From: Paracoccus sediminis
Lineage (GTDB): Bacteria; Pseudomonadota; Alphaproteobacteria; Rhodobacterales; Rhodobacteraceae
Direction: 5' to 3'
Length of the DNA: 64,000 nucleotides
Assembly (NCBI RefSeq): GCF_900188295.1
Contig: NZ_FZNM01000002.1
Location: forward strand, 372,001-436,000
Position numbers and translations under genes: made by a program. A model generated the notes under the pieces. It was not told the origin of the DNA, did no database searches, and saw only the letters and a list, made by a program, of their open reading frames with translations. Of the stretch, positions 46,338-54,878 are shown one piece after another. Numbering within the stretch: position 1 is the stretch's first letter; each line of letters opens with the position of its first letter.

Positions 46338-47153
46338 TCAGACCTGCCAGATGCGGGGAAGGGGATCGGGACGCAGCACCGCCAGCAGCCGGTTGACCTG
46401 CCGCCGCAGGGGCCAGTCATCCTGCGCCAGCAGGCGGATCACCAGCCGCCCCCGCGGCGCGCTGGCAGCACCGGCAACGCCGGGTTCGTCCAGCACGGCG
46501 CGGGTGCGGTCCAGCAGGTCGGGCGCCTGGGGCGCGATCATTGCCAGCGTCGCCACCGCGCGCGCCCCGCCCAGCAGGGCCGGGCCGCCCAACCGGGGCA
46601 GGCCCGCATCGCCCAGGGCCATGGCGTCGTGATGAACGATCCGGCCCGCCCGGCGCACCACGCGGCGGTCCCGCAGATGCAGGCGGCAGGGGCGTTCGCC
46701 CATCGCCAACCGGCCCAGCACGATCATGTCCAGCAGCAGGCAGCCCGCGCCGGGGGCCAGATCGACCTGCGTGTCGCGGACCAGGCGGGCGCCGTCGAAC
46801 AGGATCGTTTCCTGCGGCAGCCAGTCCACCCAGCCGCCCTCGCCGACATGCAGGCAGACCCCGGCGCGGGCGGCCATGCCTTCGGCGCGATAGGCCCGTT
46901 CGGCTGTTTGCGTGGTGGCCACGGCACCGGCCTTGTCCCGCAGCGTCACCGAAAACGACAGGCTGTCGCCCGAGGCCAGCCCGCCCGACGTGTTGAGAAA
47001 CACGATTTCCGGCAATCCCGCCGTCACGCGGGGCAGCATCGCCTTGGCCGAACCGGACTGCGCCAGATCCACCAGTCCCCGCGGTCCCATGACCACCTGC
47101 GCGTCCCCGTGGCTGCGTTGAAGAAAGGGTTGGGCGGGATGGCTGTCGAACAT
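46338..47153 (-). CDS. ureD: Urease accessory protein UreD
   Basis: This 271-aa scaffold of the UreDFG complex helps nickel reach the active site. Family motifs: [10 protein letters not shown] near residue 33, [18 protein letters not shown] near residue 50 and [11 protein letters not shown] near 82. The ATG at 47153 fits UreD; the open frame to 47588 overlaps the OlsB-like gene and is unrelated. It is the first urease gene, with 130 nt upstream in which I see no clear promoter. Confidence 0.95.
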   Translation of the reverse strand: MFDSHPAQPFLQRSHGDAQVVMGPRGLVDLAQSGSAKAMLPRVTAGLPEIVFLNTSGGLASGDSLSFSVTLRDKAGAVATTQTAERAYRAEGMAARAGVCLHVGEGGWVDWLPQETILFDGARLVRDTQVDLAPGAGCLLLDMIVLGRLAMGERPCRLHLRDRRVVRRAGRIVHHDAMALGDAGLPRLGGPALLGGARAVATLAMIAPQAPDLLDRTRAVLDEPGVAGAASAPRGRLVIRLLAQDDWPLRRQVNRLLAVLRPDPLPRIWQV

Positions 47154-47283
47154 GCGCCGACAGGGCGGCCTGGCAGGCAAAACGTCAATCGCCCGGCATC
47201 CCGGAACTGCCTGCCGGGCGCGCAGCGGGCCGCCGTCTGATCGCCAAACGGGCGTCTTGCCCAAATTCGGGGCACCGGACGAA

Positions 47284-48045
47284 TCAGGACGGACCGGCCG
47301 CCGCCCGCAGCAGGCGTTGCCGGGTCTGCGGAATGGCCGCGATCTCGACCCCCGTGAAGACATGCATGGTCCGCAGCACGGGATCCACGACCGCATGGTC
47401 GCTGACCCAGCCGCCCAAGGCCAGATAGCTGCGCAGCAGCGGCGGCATCGCGGCCATGGCGCGTTTCGGATCGGGCTGGCCTGGCAGCAGGGCACGGGCA
47501 AAGCGAAAGACGTCGGGCGCCTTGATGCGTGGCCACCAGCGGCGCGGGGCAAGATGGCGCGCGCGCAGGATGGCAAAGGCTTCGGCATGGGGGCCGGGTT
47601 CGGTGCCGACGAAACTGGAACAGCCGAACAGCATCCGGGTGCCGGTGTCTTCGACCAGGCGGGTCAGGGCGGCCCAGGCGGTGCGGACGATGTCAGGATC
47701 GCGCACGGCGGGATGGACGCAGAACCGCCCCACCTCCAGCATCGGTCCATCAAAGGCGTGCAGCGCCCGCAGGTCATAGAACTGCGCCGAATAGCTGCGG
47801 GCGATGTCGGGGCCGGCCGCCAGCGGCAGGACACGGAAACAGCAGACCAGATGGCCGGTCGGGAAGTCCTCGACCAGCATGTGCTGGCATTCCGCATCCA
47901 GCCGGTCGGCGTCCACCCGCGCGCCGTCGTCGGAAACGCCGTTGCGCGCAACAAAGCGCAGCCAGCGCAGGCGCTGCGCCGCGCGCAGGTCTTGGGGCGT
48001 GTCGGCCAGCCGGGCCAGATAGCGGCCCTTGCGCAGTGGTTCCAT
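47284..48045 (-). CDS. olsB: L-ornithine N-alpha-acyltransferase, OlsB-like (GNAT fold)
   Basis: This 253-aa protein of the hemolysin-like GNAT acyltransferase family catalyses the first step of ornithine lipid synthesis in alphaproteobacteria: 3-hydroxyacyl transfer from acyl-ACP to ornithine. Recognised segments are RKGRYLARLADTPQDLRAAQ, LRWLRFVARNG, DADRLDAECQHMLVED and LEVGRFCVHPAVRD. The ATG at 48045 has a GAAAGGG ribosome-binding site. The partner OlsA is not nearby, so the substrate assignment rests on family similarity. Confidence 0.75.
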   Translation of the reverse strand: MEPLRKGRYLARLADTPQDLRAAQRLRWLRFVARNGVSDDGARVDADRLDAECQHMLVEDFPTGHLVCCFRVLPLAAGPDIARSYSAQFYDLRALHAFDGPMLEVGRFCVHPAVRDPDIVRTAWAALTRLVEDTGTRMLFGCSSFVGTEPGPHAEAFAILRARHLAPRRWWPRIKAPDVFRFARALLPGQPDPKRAMAAMPPLLRSYLALGGWVSDHAVVDPVLRTMHVFTGVEIAAIPQTRQRLLRAAAGPS

Positions 48046-48108
48046 GGGATGCCCTTTCGCGGTGCGCGCCCATTCTGATGCCGCGTCGTGACAGGATTGC
48101 AAAGGACG

Positions 48109-49173
48109 TCAATCCTTCTGCCGGTCGCCCAGCACATCCTCGACATAGATGCGCTTGACCAGGACGATCGTCACCAGCAGCAGCGGCGTCGCCAGCACGA
48201 TGCCGGCGAATCCGAACAGCCCGCCAAAGGCCAGGATCGCTAGCACCGTCAGCGCGGGCGGCAGGTCGGCCGCGTACCGCTGGATCAGGGGCATCAGCAG
48301 GTTGCCCTCGACCTGCTGGATGACCACGAACAGCAGCGCCACATAGATCGCCATGTCGAACCCTTGGGTCAGCGCGAACAGCACGGCCGGAATGCCCGAC
48401 ACGAACGGCCCCACGACCGGCACGATGTTGGTCAGCCCCGCGATCAGCCCCAGGACCAGGGCCAGCGGCACCCCCAGCAGCCACAGGCCAAGCCCCGTGG
48501 CCAGCGCCACCAGCACCATGTCCAGCGCCTGCCCGCCCATCCAGCGGGCCAGGGCCTGCGCCAGTTCGTCGGCGATCGCCCCCGCACGGGCGCGATAGGA
48601 CAGCGGCACCAGCCGCAGCGCCCCGCCGCGATACATGGGCGCGTCCAGCGCCAGGAAGATCGCCACCGTCACCAGCAGCACCACGTTCGCCGCGCCCCCG
48701 AACACCGTCGCCAGCGTTCCCGTCACATAGCCAAAGACCGACGGCAGGCTGTCCGCCGGCACGCCGCCGCCCCCTTCGGACGAGGAATCCTCCATCCGCC
48801 GTTCAAGGAACTGCCCGATCGAGCTTTCGGACAGCCAGGCGTTCACCTGTTCCCAGGCGCGGGGCAGGCTGCCGACCAGTTCCCGGAACTGGTCCGAGAT
48901 CGACGGACCGGCCGCGGCGATCACCCCGCCGATCAGCAGCACGGCGGCCACCGCCGACAGCAGCACGCCGGGCTTGAAGCCGATTCCCGCGCGTCGGTTC
49001 AAAAAGGCGGCCCCGGCGCGCAGGGCGATGGCGATCAGGATCGCGCCGAATCCCAGCAGCAGCACGTTCGACCATTGCCACGCGGCGGCCAGCACCAGCA
49101 AGGCCGCCAGGGCGATGGCGATGGGTCCGGGGCGCAGGCGCGGCTGCGGGGCGGAAAGCAAGGGGTCGGTCAT
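48109..49173 (-). CDS. AI-2E family transporter (TqsA/PerM-like membrane protein)
   Basis: This 354-aa integral membrane protein has about eight helices. Family features are a long amphipathic periplasmic region (residues about 80-160) and the C-terminal motif [20 protein letters not shown] near residue 250, then [14 protein letters not shown]. Despite the family name, most members are uncharacterised; some are Na+/H+ antiporters or exporters. It is divergent from ndk and 63 nt upstream of olsB. Confidence 0.85.
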   Translation of the reverse strand: MTDPLLSAPQPRLRPGPIAIALAALLVLAAAWQWSNVLLLGFGAILIAIALRAGAAFLNRRAGIGFKPGVLLSAVAAVLLIGGVIAAAGPSISDQFRELVGSLPRAWEQVNAWLSESSIGQFLERRMEDSSSEGGGGVPADSLPSVFGYVTGTLATVFGGAANVVLLVTVAIFLALDAPMYRGGALRLVPLSYRARAGAIADELAQALARWMGGQALDMVLVALATGLGLWLLGVPLALVLGLIAGLTNIVPVVGPFVSGIPAVLFALTQGFDMAIYVALLFVVIQQVEGNLLMPLIQRYAADLPPALTVLAILAFGGLFGFAGIVLATPLLLVTIVLVKRIYVEDVLGDRQKD

Positions 49174-49299
49174 GCGCGGGCCTTTGGCTGTTTCGCGCCC
49201 ATCATGCCCGCCTTGCCCGCCAATGCCATCCCTGATAACCGGGCGCCAATTCATGACTGGGCGGGGCTGGCCCGCCGGACACAGCAAGGGGACGCCTTC

Positions 49300-49722
49300 A
49301 TGGCCATCGAACGCACGCTTTCCATCATCAAGCCCGACGCCACCCGCCGCAACCTGACCGGCAAGATCAATGCGAAATTCGAGGATGCGGGCCTGCGCAT
49401 CGTCGCGTCCAAGCGCATCCACCTGTCGCCCGCCCAGGCCGGCAAGTTCTACGAGGTCCACAAGGACCGCCCCTTTTACGGCGAACTGGTGGACTTCATG
49501 GCGTCCGAGCCGGTGGTCGTGCAGGTGCTGGAAGGCGAGGGCGCGATCGCGAAGAACCGCGAGGTGATGGGCGCGACCAACCCCGCCCAGGCCGACGAAG
49601 GCACCATCCGCAAGGAATTCGCCCTGTCGGTGGGCGAGAACTCGGTCCACGGGTCCGACGCCCCCGAGACGGCCAAGGAGGAGATCGCGTTCTTCTTCTC
49701 GGGGCTGGAACTGGTCGGGTGA
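49300..49722 (+). CDS. ndk: Nucleoside diphosphate kinase
   Basis: This 140-aa enzyme equalises nucleoside triphosphate pools. It starts [17 protein letters not shown]. The phosphohistidine lies in [11 protein letters not shown] (about residue 117), and [19 protein letters not shown] is complete. The ATG at 49300 follows AAGGGGA. The frame is open from 48364, but that part is antisense to the AI-2E gene. A clear terminator follows. Confidence 0.98.
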   Translation: MAIERTLSIIKPDATRRNLTGKINAKFEDAGLRIVASKRIHLSPAQAGKFYEVHKDRPFYGELVDFMASEPVVVQVLEGEGAIAKNREVMGATNPAQADEGTIRKEFALSVGENSVHGSDAPETAKEEIAFFFSGLELVG

Positions 49723-49749
49723 GAGGCTGAGAGCCTGGGGTGAGAAGGG

Positions 49750-49771
49750 AAGGGGCCGGGTGGCCCCTTTT
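49750..49771 (+). terminator. Rho-independent terminator of ndk
   Basis: AAGGGGCC-GGGT-GGCCCCTT forms an 8-bp stem followed by two more T residues, 27 nt after the ndk stop. Directly beyond it the base composition drops sharply, marking the left edge of the AT-rich island. Confidence 0.85.
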
Positions 49772-49850
49772 ACTGCTTTAATTTCTATAATCTTCCTCTG
49801 CTTTTTTAAGAGAGGCCGAAATTTTATTATTTGCTGCTCAAATCAAACAA

Positions 49851-51014
49851 TTAATTTTGACGTCTCATAAATGGTGCAAACAAAGGAACGGTAAAGTCTA
49901 AATATCCATGATCCGTGCTGTAGATCATTCCTTTAGAGATGATGCTCGCTCTAGCAGGTCCAAGAGACTGCTGAGTGCGTCCCATAGCTTTAGCGATGTC
50001 GCCCATAGCGTAAGGTCCATCCCCAAGATCTGACATGGCTTTTACAAACTGTGTTTCTGCCTTGGTAAGTCGATCTATTCTTACTTTGAAAAATCCCTCA
50101 TCAAGCAACGCTAAGGTTTCTGTGTAGGATTGATTTGCATCATTAAATGTGATCTTTGATCCTTCAGCATTATTCCATGTGACTGAAGCCCATTCTTGAA
50201 GAAAAAAGGGATAGCCTTGGGTTCGTTCCACAATGGTTTGAAGGGCTTCCGGTTCTATAGAAGCATCTTCGTCAATTATTGGCCTTTCAATGGCAGTAGA
50301 AGCAGATTTTTTATCAAGCGCTCCTACTCCTGGGTAAAGAAAAAGCCTTTCTGCATAGGATTTTGCCTCACCTGCCAAGCGTGCTATTTGTGGCAGTCCG
50401 GCCCCCACCATTACTACTGGCAAGCTTTCTTGTGACATTCTGTGCAGAGCAACAATAAGTGCTGAGAGATCCGCTTCTGAAAGATATTGCACCTCATCAA
50501 TCAAAAGAATCCAACCGCGATCTGCGGCTTGAGCAGCACGACCAATCATGGTAAACAAATCTGGGAGATCATATTGAATGTCGCCACTGTCAGCCAGACC
50601 AAGTTCAGGTTCTATTCCAACTTCTACCCCACCAACGTCAATTTTAAAGATGGAAGCGAAGTTGCGTAGTCCTTTTAGTCCTCTAGTTGCGATTTGCTTA
50701 GCCGACTCAATGCCCGAAAGTGATCTCATAACTTTCCGCATCTCTGGGTAAAGAAGTCGAGCTAAGCTTTCACCTTCGGGTGCCTCAACCTTTGACGTCA
50801 GCAGCCCATCCCTTTCTGCTATCTTTTTAATTTCGTTGAGAAGGACTGTCTTGCCAGTGCCGCGCAATCCCAATAGCATCATTGAGCGAGAACTTCTGCC
50901 TTTGAGGGCTCTCCCGCACGAAATTCTTGCTGCTTCTAAAATTCCATCTCGACCAGCAAGTTCAGGAGGGCGACTGCCCGCTCCTGGTGCGAAGGGATTG
51001 CGATAGGGATCCAT
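49851..51014 (-). CDS. ORC/Cdc6-like AAA+ ATPase, single-gene AT-rich island
   Basis: This 387-aa ATP-binding protein begins MDPYRNPFAPGAGSRPPELAGRD. Walker A LGLRGTGKT is at about residues 48-56 and Walker B ILLIDEVQYL at about 168-177. Sensor-like VVMVGAGLPQIARLAGEAKS follows, and from about residue 300 a winged-helix domain (FFKVRIDRLTKAETQFVKAM; ISKGMIYSTDHGYLDFTVPL). All ATPase motifs appear intact. I recognise the layout as a family of mobile stand-alone ATPases distantly like Orc1/Cdc6; its function is unknown. Codons are far more AT-rich than in any neighbour, and the flanks are AT-rich too, so transfer is likely. Confidence 0.8.
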   Translation of the reverse strand: MDPYRNPFAPGAGSRPPELAGRDGILEAARISCGRALKGRSSRSMMLLGLRGTGKTVLLNEIKKIAERDGLLTSKVEAPEGESLARLLYPEMRKVMRSLSGIESAKQIATRGLKGLRNFASIFKIDVGGVEVGIEPELGLADSGDIQYDLPDLFTMIGRAAQAADRGWILLIDEVQYLSEADLSALIVALHRMSQESLPVVMVGAGLPQIARLAGEAKSYAERLFLYPGVGALDKKSASTAIERPIIDEDASIEPEALQTIVERTQGYPFFLQEWASVTWNNAEGSKITFNDANQSYTETLALLDEGFFKVRIDRLTKAETQFVKAMSDLGDGPYAMGDIAKAMGRTQQSLGPARASIISKGMIYSTDHGYLDFTVPLFAPFMRRQN

Positions 51015-51054
51015 TATGACTCCTACTGGTTGTTTAGAGACTTATAGCGAAGTC

Positions 51055-51069
51055 TAGCGTCTGACGCTA
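51055..51069. promoter_or_regulatory. Perfect inverted repeat upstream of the AAA+ gene
   Basis: TAGCGTC-T-GACGCTA is a perfect 7-bp inverted repeat, 40 nt upstream of the AAA+ start in the AT-rich flank. It could be an operator for autoregulation or, read in the plus direction, a weak terminator, since ACTTTTTTATAC follows. Confidence 0.4.
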
Positions 51070-51174
51070 TACTTTTTTATACTTCATTAGCGTGTCTGTT
51101 ATTTTAGCAACCGTTGCACCCCCACCCCCATCCGCGCTATCCCTCCTCAACCAACCCCACCCTAGGAGGCCCCC

Positions 51175-52101
51175 ATGCGCGCATTCGTCTTTCCCGGCCA
51201 GGGGGCGCAGGCCGTCGGCATGGGGCGGGAGCTGGCCGAGGCCTATCCGGCGGCGCGCGACGTGTTCGACCAGGTGGACGAGGCGCTGGGCGAAAGGCTG
51301 TCGGACCTGATCTGGAACGGCGATATCGACACCCTGACCCTCACGCAGAACGCGCAGCCGGCGTTGATGGCAACCTCGGTCGCGGCGTTCCGGGCGCTGG
51401 AATCGGAAGGCATCAACATCCAGGACGCGAACTTCGTGGCCGGGCATTCGCTGGGCGAATACTCGGCGCTGTGCGCGGCGGGGGCGCTGACGCTGGAGGA
51501 TACGGCGCGTCTGTTGCAGATGCGCGGCCATGCCATGCAAGAGGCCGTGCCGGTCGGCGTCGGCGCGATGGCGGCGATCCTGGGCCTGGACTTCGCCACC
51601 GTCGATCACATCGCGCGCGAGATCGCGGGCGACGAGGTGGTGCAGGCCGCCAACGACAACGATCCGGGTCAGGTCGTGATCTCGGGGCACAAGGGCGCGG
51701 TGGAGCGCGCGGCCGAGGCGATGAAGGCGGCGGGGGCCAAGCGGGTGCTGATGCTGCCCGTGTCGGCGCCCTTCCATTCGGTGCTGATGCAGCCCGCCGC
51801 CGCCGTGATGGCCGACGCGCTGGCGGGCGTGGACATCCAGCCCCCCGCCGTGCCGCTGATCGCCAATGTCCGGGCCGAGGCCGTGATCGAACCCGGCGCG
51901 ATCCGCCGCCTGCTGGTGGAACAGGTCACGGGCACCGTGCGCTGGCGCGAATCCATCGCCAACATGGCGGCGGCGGGCGTGACCGAGTTCTGGGAAATCG
52001 GCGCGGGCAAGGCGCTGTCGGGGATGATCCGGCGCATTGCCAAGGACGCGACCGTGCGCAACATCGGCGTGCCCGCGGACATCGCGGCGCTGAAGGGCTG
52101 A
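51175..52101 (+). CDS. fabD: Malonyl-CoA:ACP transacylase
   Basis: This 308-aa enzyme loads malonyl groups onto acyl carrier protein. FPGQGAQAVGMG opens the protein, the nucleophile serine S92 is in GHSLGEYSA, and the catalytic histidine lies in SAPFHSVLM near residue 199. A TAGGAGG ribosome-binding site precedes the ATG at 51175. It starts the fabD-fabG-acpP run, directly beside the AT-rich island. Confidence 0.97.
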   Translation: MRAFVFPGQGAQAVGMGRELAEAYPAARDVFDQVDEALGERLSDLIWNGDIDTLTLTQNAQPALMATSVAAFRALESEGINIQDANFVAGHSLGEYSALCAAGALTLEDTARLLQMRGHAMQEAVPVGVGAMAAILGLDFATVDHIAREIAGDEVVQAANDNDPGQVVISGHKGAVERAAEAMKAAGAKRVLMLPVSAPFHSVLMQPAAAVMADALAGVDIQPPAVPLIANVRAEAVIEPGAIRRLLVEQVTGTVRWRESIANMAAAGVTEFWEIGAGKALSGMIRRIAKDATVRNIGVPADIAALKG

Positions 52102-52111
52102 CGCGGCCTTT

Positions 52112-52130
52112 GGGGTATTTGGACAACGAA
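52112..52130 (+). repeat. GGGGTATTTGGAC-type short element before fabG
   Basis: GGGGTATTTGGACAACGAAG, directly upstream of the fabG ribosome-binding site, resembles the left half of the palindromic element after ilvC (GGGATATTTGACACCAAG). I have the impression that similar strings recur in Rhodobacterales intergenic regions, but cannot verify it here. Confidence 0.3.
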
Positions 52131-52142
52131 GAAGGATCAGCC

Positions 52143-52880
52143 ATGTTCGATCTGACAGGCAGGACGGCCCTGGTGACGGGCGCATCGGGCGGCATCGGCG
52201 GCGCCATCGCCACCGCGCTGCACGCGGCGGGCGCGACGGTCGCCCTGTCCGGCACGCGCGAGGGGCCGTTGCGGGATCTGGCCGCGACCTTGGGGGAACG
52301 GGCGCATGTTGTGCCCGCGAACCTGTCGGATGCGCAAGCCGCCTCCGGGCTGGTCAAGGACGCGGCCGCCGCCATGGGGTCCGTGGACATCCTGGTCAAC
52401 AATGCCGGGATCACCCGCGACAACCTGTTCATGCGCATGTCGGACGACGAATGGCAGCAGGTCATGGACGTGAACCTGACGGGCGTGTTCCGCCTGTCGC
52501 GCGCGGCGCTGCGCCCGATGATGAAGGCCCGCTGGGGGCGGATCGTCAACATCACCTCGGTCGTGGGGGCGACGGGCAATCCGGGGCAGGGCAACTATGC
52601 CGCCGCCAAGGCGGGTCTGGTGGGCATGTCCAAGTCGCTGGCCTATGAGGTCGCAAGCCGGGGCATCACCGTGAACTGCGTGGCCCCCGGTTTCATCGCC
52701 ACGCCCATGACCGACAGCCTGACCGACGACCAGAAGGGCAGGATCCTGTCCCAGATCCCCGCAGGCCGCATGGGCGCCCCCGAGGAGATCGCGGCGGCGG
52801 TCCTGTATCTGGCCAGCCCCGAGGCGGGATATATCACCGGCGCCACGCTGCATGTGAACGGCGGCATGGCGATGATCTGA
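52143..52880 (+). CDS. fabG: 3-oxoacyl-ACP reductase
   Basis: This 245-aa short-chain dehydrogenase reduces beta-ketoacyl-ACP with NADPH. The cofactor motif TGASGGIGGAI is at residues 12-22, NNAG near 85, and the catalytic Ser, Tyr and Lys lie in NITSVVG and GNYAAAKAG (near 139, 152 and 156). The ATG at 52143 follows GAAGGA. It comes 41 nt after fabD; the open frame from 51114 is antisense-like noise through fabD. Confidence 0.97.
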   Translation: MFDLTGRTALVTGASGGIGGAIATALHAAGATVALSGTREGPLRDLAATLGERAHVVPANLSDAQAASGLVKDAAAAMGSVDILVNNAGITRDNLFMRMSDDEWQQVMDVNLTGVFRLSRAALRPMMKARWGRIVNITSVVGATGNPGQGNYAAAKAGLVGMSKSLAYEVASRGITVNCVAPGFIATPMTDSLTDDQKGRILSQIPAGRMGAPEEIAAAVLYLASPEAGYITGATLHVNGGMAMI

Positions 52881-52903
52881 CGCGCCGCGCCAAGCAAAAG
52901 CGG

Positions 52904-52931
52904 TTGCAACACGGTCGGCCGGTGCTATATC
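52904..52931 (+). promoter_or_regulatory. Sigma-70-type promoter of acpP
   Basis: TTGCAA and TATATC are separated by 16 nt in the 145-nt gap between fabG and acpP, leaving a leader of about 90 nt. A separate strong promoter for this highly expressed gene is expected. Confidence 0.55.
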
Positions 52932-53025
52932 CCCGGCTTGAGCAGCAGGGAAACCGCCCTGTGCCGAAGCGGACGACAGGTTCGCGGATAATTTGGGCGG
53001 ATGCCCGCGAGAATGAGGATATGAC

Positions 53026-53259
53026 ATGAGCGATATCGCTGATCGCGTGAAGAAGATCGTGGTCGAGCATCTGGGCGTCGAAGAAGACAAGGTGGTCGAA
53101 TCCGCCTCGTTCATCGACGACCTGGGCGCCGACAGTCTTGATACCGTGGAACTGGTCATGGCGTTCGAGGAAGAATTCGGCATCGAGATCCCCGATGACG
53201 CCGCCGAGACCATCCAGACGGTCGGCGATGCCGTGACCTTCATCAAGGGCGCGGTCTGA
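53026..53259 (+). CDS. acpP: Acyl carrier protein
   Basis: This 77-aa acidic protein carries growing acyl chains on a phosphopantetheine arm attached to S37 in [12 protein letters not shown]. The four-helix ACP pattern is complete. It follows fabG, but the usual next gene fabF is absent; dps lies downstream instead. A small hairpin (TTCACC-AAG-GGTGAA) with a short T-run about 10-35 nt after the stop may be a terminator. Confidence 0.98.
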   Translation: MSDIADRVKKIVVEHLGVEEDKVVESASFIDDLGADSLDTVELVMAFEEEFGIEIPDDAAETIQTVGDAVTFIKGAV

Positions 53260-53409
53260 TCCTTTTTCACCAAGGGTGAAGAACCTGTTTTTGCGGCGTT
53301 CCTGCACCGGCAGGGGCGCCGTTTCCATTTCGGCGCCATGATCCCTCCGGGGAACCCTGATCGCCGCACCGTGTTGACCCGCCGAACACCAAAAAGGAAA
53401 GGGCCGATC

Positions 53410-53883
53410 ATGGCAGTAGAGCTGAAGGGGCTGTCCGACAACGCGCGCAAGACCTCCATCTCCGAGTTGAACGGGCGTCTAATCGATTCGATTGCCTTGG
53501 CAATGGCGGTCAAGCAGGCGCATTGGAATCTTAGGGGGCCAGGCTTCATCGGCGTCCACGAACTGCTGGATACGGTCCACGAGAACCTGCGCAAGCATGT
53601 GGACACGATGGCCGAACGGGTGCAGGTGCTGGACGGCGCGGCGGTCGGAACGGCCGAGAGGGTATCTTCGGGCAGCACGCTGTCGGAATATCCGACGGAC
53701 CTGACCAAGGTCGAGGATCACCTGCGCGCCTTGTGCGAACGCTATCGTGCGCATGGCGAAAAACTGCGGGCGGCCATAGACGCCACCGACGAGGCGGGCG
53801 ACGCCGACACGGCCGACCTGCTGACGGCGGTGTCGCGGACGGTGGACAAGGATCTCTGGTTCATGTCCAGCAATCTTGCCTGA
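53410..53883 (+). CDS. dps: Dps family ferritin-like DNA protection protein
   Basis: This 157-aa protein forms dodecamers that oxidise and store iron and protect DNA. The ferroxidase ligands H38, H50, D65 and E69 (AHWNLRGPGF, HELLDTVHENL, DTMAERV) have exactly the spacing of the family. The ATG at 53410 has an AAAGGAAAGGG ribosome-binding site; an open frame to 53338 is ignored. A GC-rich inverted repeat (53315-53337) lies upstream and might be regulatory. Confidence 0.93.
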   Translation: MAVELKGLSDNARKTSISELNGRLIDSIALAMAVKQAHWNLRGPGFIGVHELLDTVHENLRKHVDTMAERVQVLDGAAVGTAERVSSGSTLSEYPTDLTKVEDHLRALCERYRAHGEKLRAAIDATDEAGDADTADLLTAVSRTVDKDLWFMSSNLA

Positions 53884-53907
53884 CCAAAGCGCGAGCGATC
53901 ACCGGGC

Positions 53908-53925
53908 GGGGGCGGCGCTGCCCCC
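53908..53925. terminator. Hairpin between convergent dps and sulfotransferase genes
   Basis: GGGGGC-GGCGCT-GCCCCC forms a 6-bp GC stem 24 nt after the dps stop. There is no T-tract, so it is only a possible bidirectional terminator. Confidence 0.35.
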
Positions 53926-53928
53926 CCG

Positions 53929-54747
53929 CTATGGCGCCAGGCGCGCGTGAACCCGGCCCAAATCGATCTCGCCCTGGGGCAGCCGGTTGTCGGGATCGTC
54001 GAAATCATAGCCGAAAAGCTGGAAATCGTCCTTGTAGATTTCCCAGACCAGATGCCGTGACAGATCGTCGAAAAAGGCGCTGACCGCGTGGGCGCGCCTT
54101 GGTCCATGGCCTTCCGACTCATTGAACCGCGGCACGGCCGCCAGATCGACCGGCACAGGTGTCCTGGCAGCGTGCAAGAGTTTGGCCATGCCGTCGTCGA
54201 GCGTTTCGGTGAACAGGATCCGGTCGTAACGCCCCCCGTTGGCGATGAATGTTCCGATATGGCCGGACATGGCCGACCAGTGGATGTCCGGCTCCATCGG
54301 GCGCCGCCACAGGATCGTGTCGCGGGCGAACAGCAGGAACCGGCGGAAGCTGGCGATCTGGTCGAAGTCGAAGCCGTTTTCCGGACTGCCCACGTCGATC
54401 CCGTACCGCTGCGCCAGTTGCGGCACGAGGTTGCCGCGATAGCGCCGGCCGTTGCGCTGGATCCCCGCGATCTTGTCGAAGAAGGACGATAGGATCCGGG
54501 CATAAGGGTTGCGCACGCAGGTAAAGGCCACGGCGTCCCGGCGCCGCACCGCGGACTCGATCAGGGGCTTGCTGCCGTCCTGCGCCCATTTGTGCAGGCC
54601 GGTGTCGGCATCATGGATGTCGCCATCGAAAAACCGGCCATGGTCGGAATAGAACATGATCTGCCCAATGGTCGAACAGGCGCATTTCGGCACCACCCGA
54701 TAGATCAGGCTTTCGCTTTCGGTCATCCAGACGCCGGGAAAGCCCAT
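53929..54747 (-). CDS. Sulfotransferase family 2-type protein
   Basis: This 272-aa protein is similar to carbohydrate sulfotransferases (Sulfotransfer_2 family), which use PAPS. The 5'-phosphosulfate loop is YRVVPKCACSTIGQIM near residues 16-31, and the 3'-phosphate motif is CVRNPYARILSSFFDKI near 77-93. It has no signal peptide. Its divergent neighbour is a GT14 glycosyltransferase, so the acceptor may be a surface glycan made by that enzyme, which is inference. Confidence 0.8.
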   Translation of the reverse strand: MGFPGVWMTESESLIYRVVPKCACSTIGQIMFYSDHGRFFDGDIHDADTGLHKWAQDGSKPLIESAVRRRDAVAFTCVRNPYARILSSFFDKIAGIQRNGRRYRGNLVPQLAQRYGIDVGSPENGFDFDQIASFRRFLLFARDTILWRRPMEPDIHWSAMSGHIGTFIANGGRYDRILFTETLDDGMAKLLHAARTPVPVDLAAVPRFNESEGHGPRRAHAVSAFFDDLSRHLVWEIYKDDFQLFGYDFDDPDNRLPQGEIDLGRVHARLAP

Positions 54748-54878
54748 CGTCGCACCCCCTTCATGAACGCGGTCCGGCTTGCCGTGGCGCGGCGAAGACG
54801 TTTACACACAGAAAGCCGATCAAGCGCAAGTTGCATCGGCGCTTGGTTAGCACGCAAAAGGTTAAGAATTCCTCCCTC

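Noticed and set aside
49772..51110. The AT-rich island as a prophage or IS element
   Set aside because: No integrase, transposase or terminal repeats are visible; only one complete ATPase gene is present.
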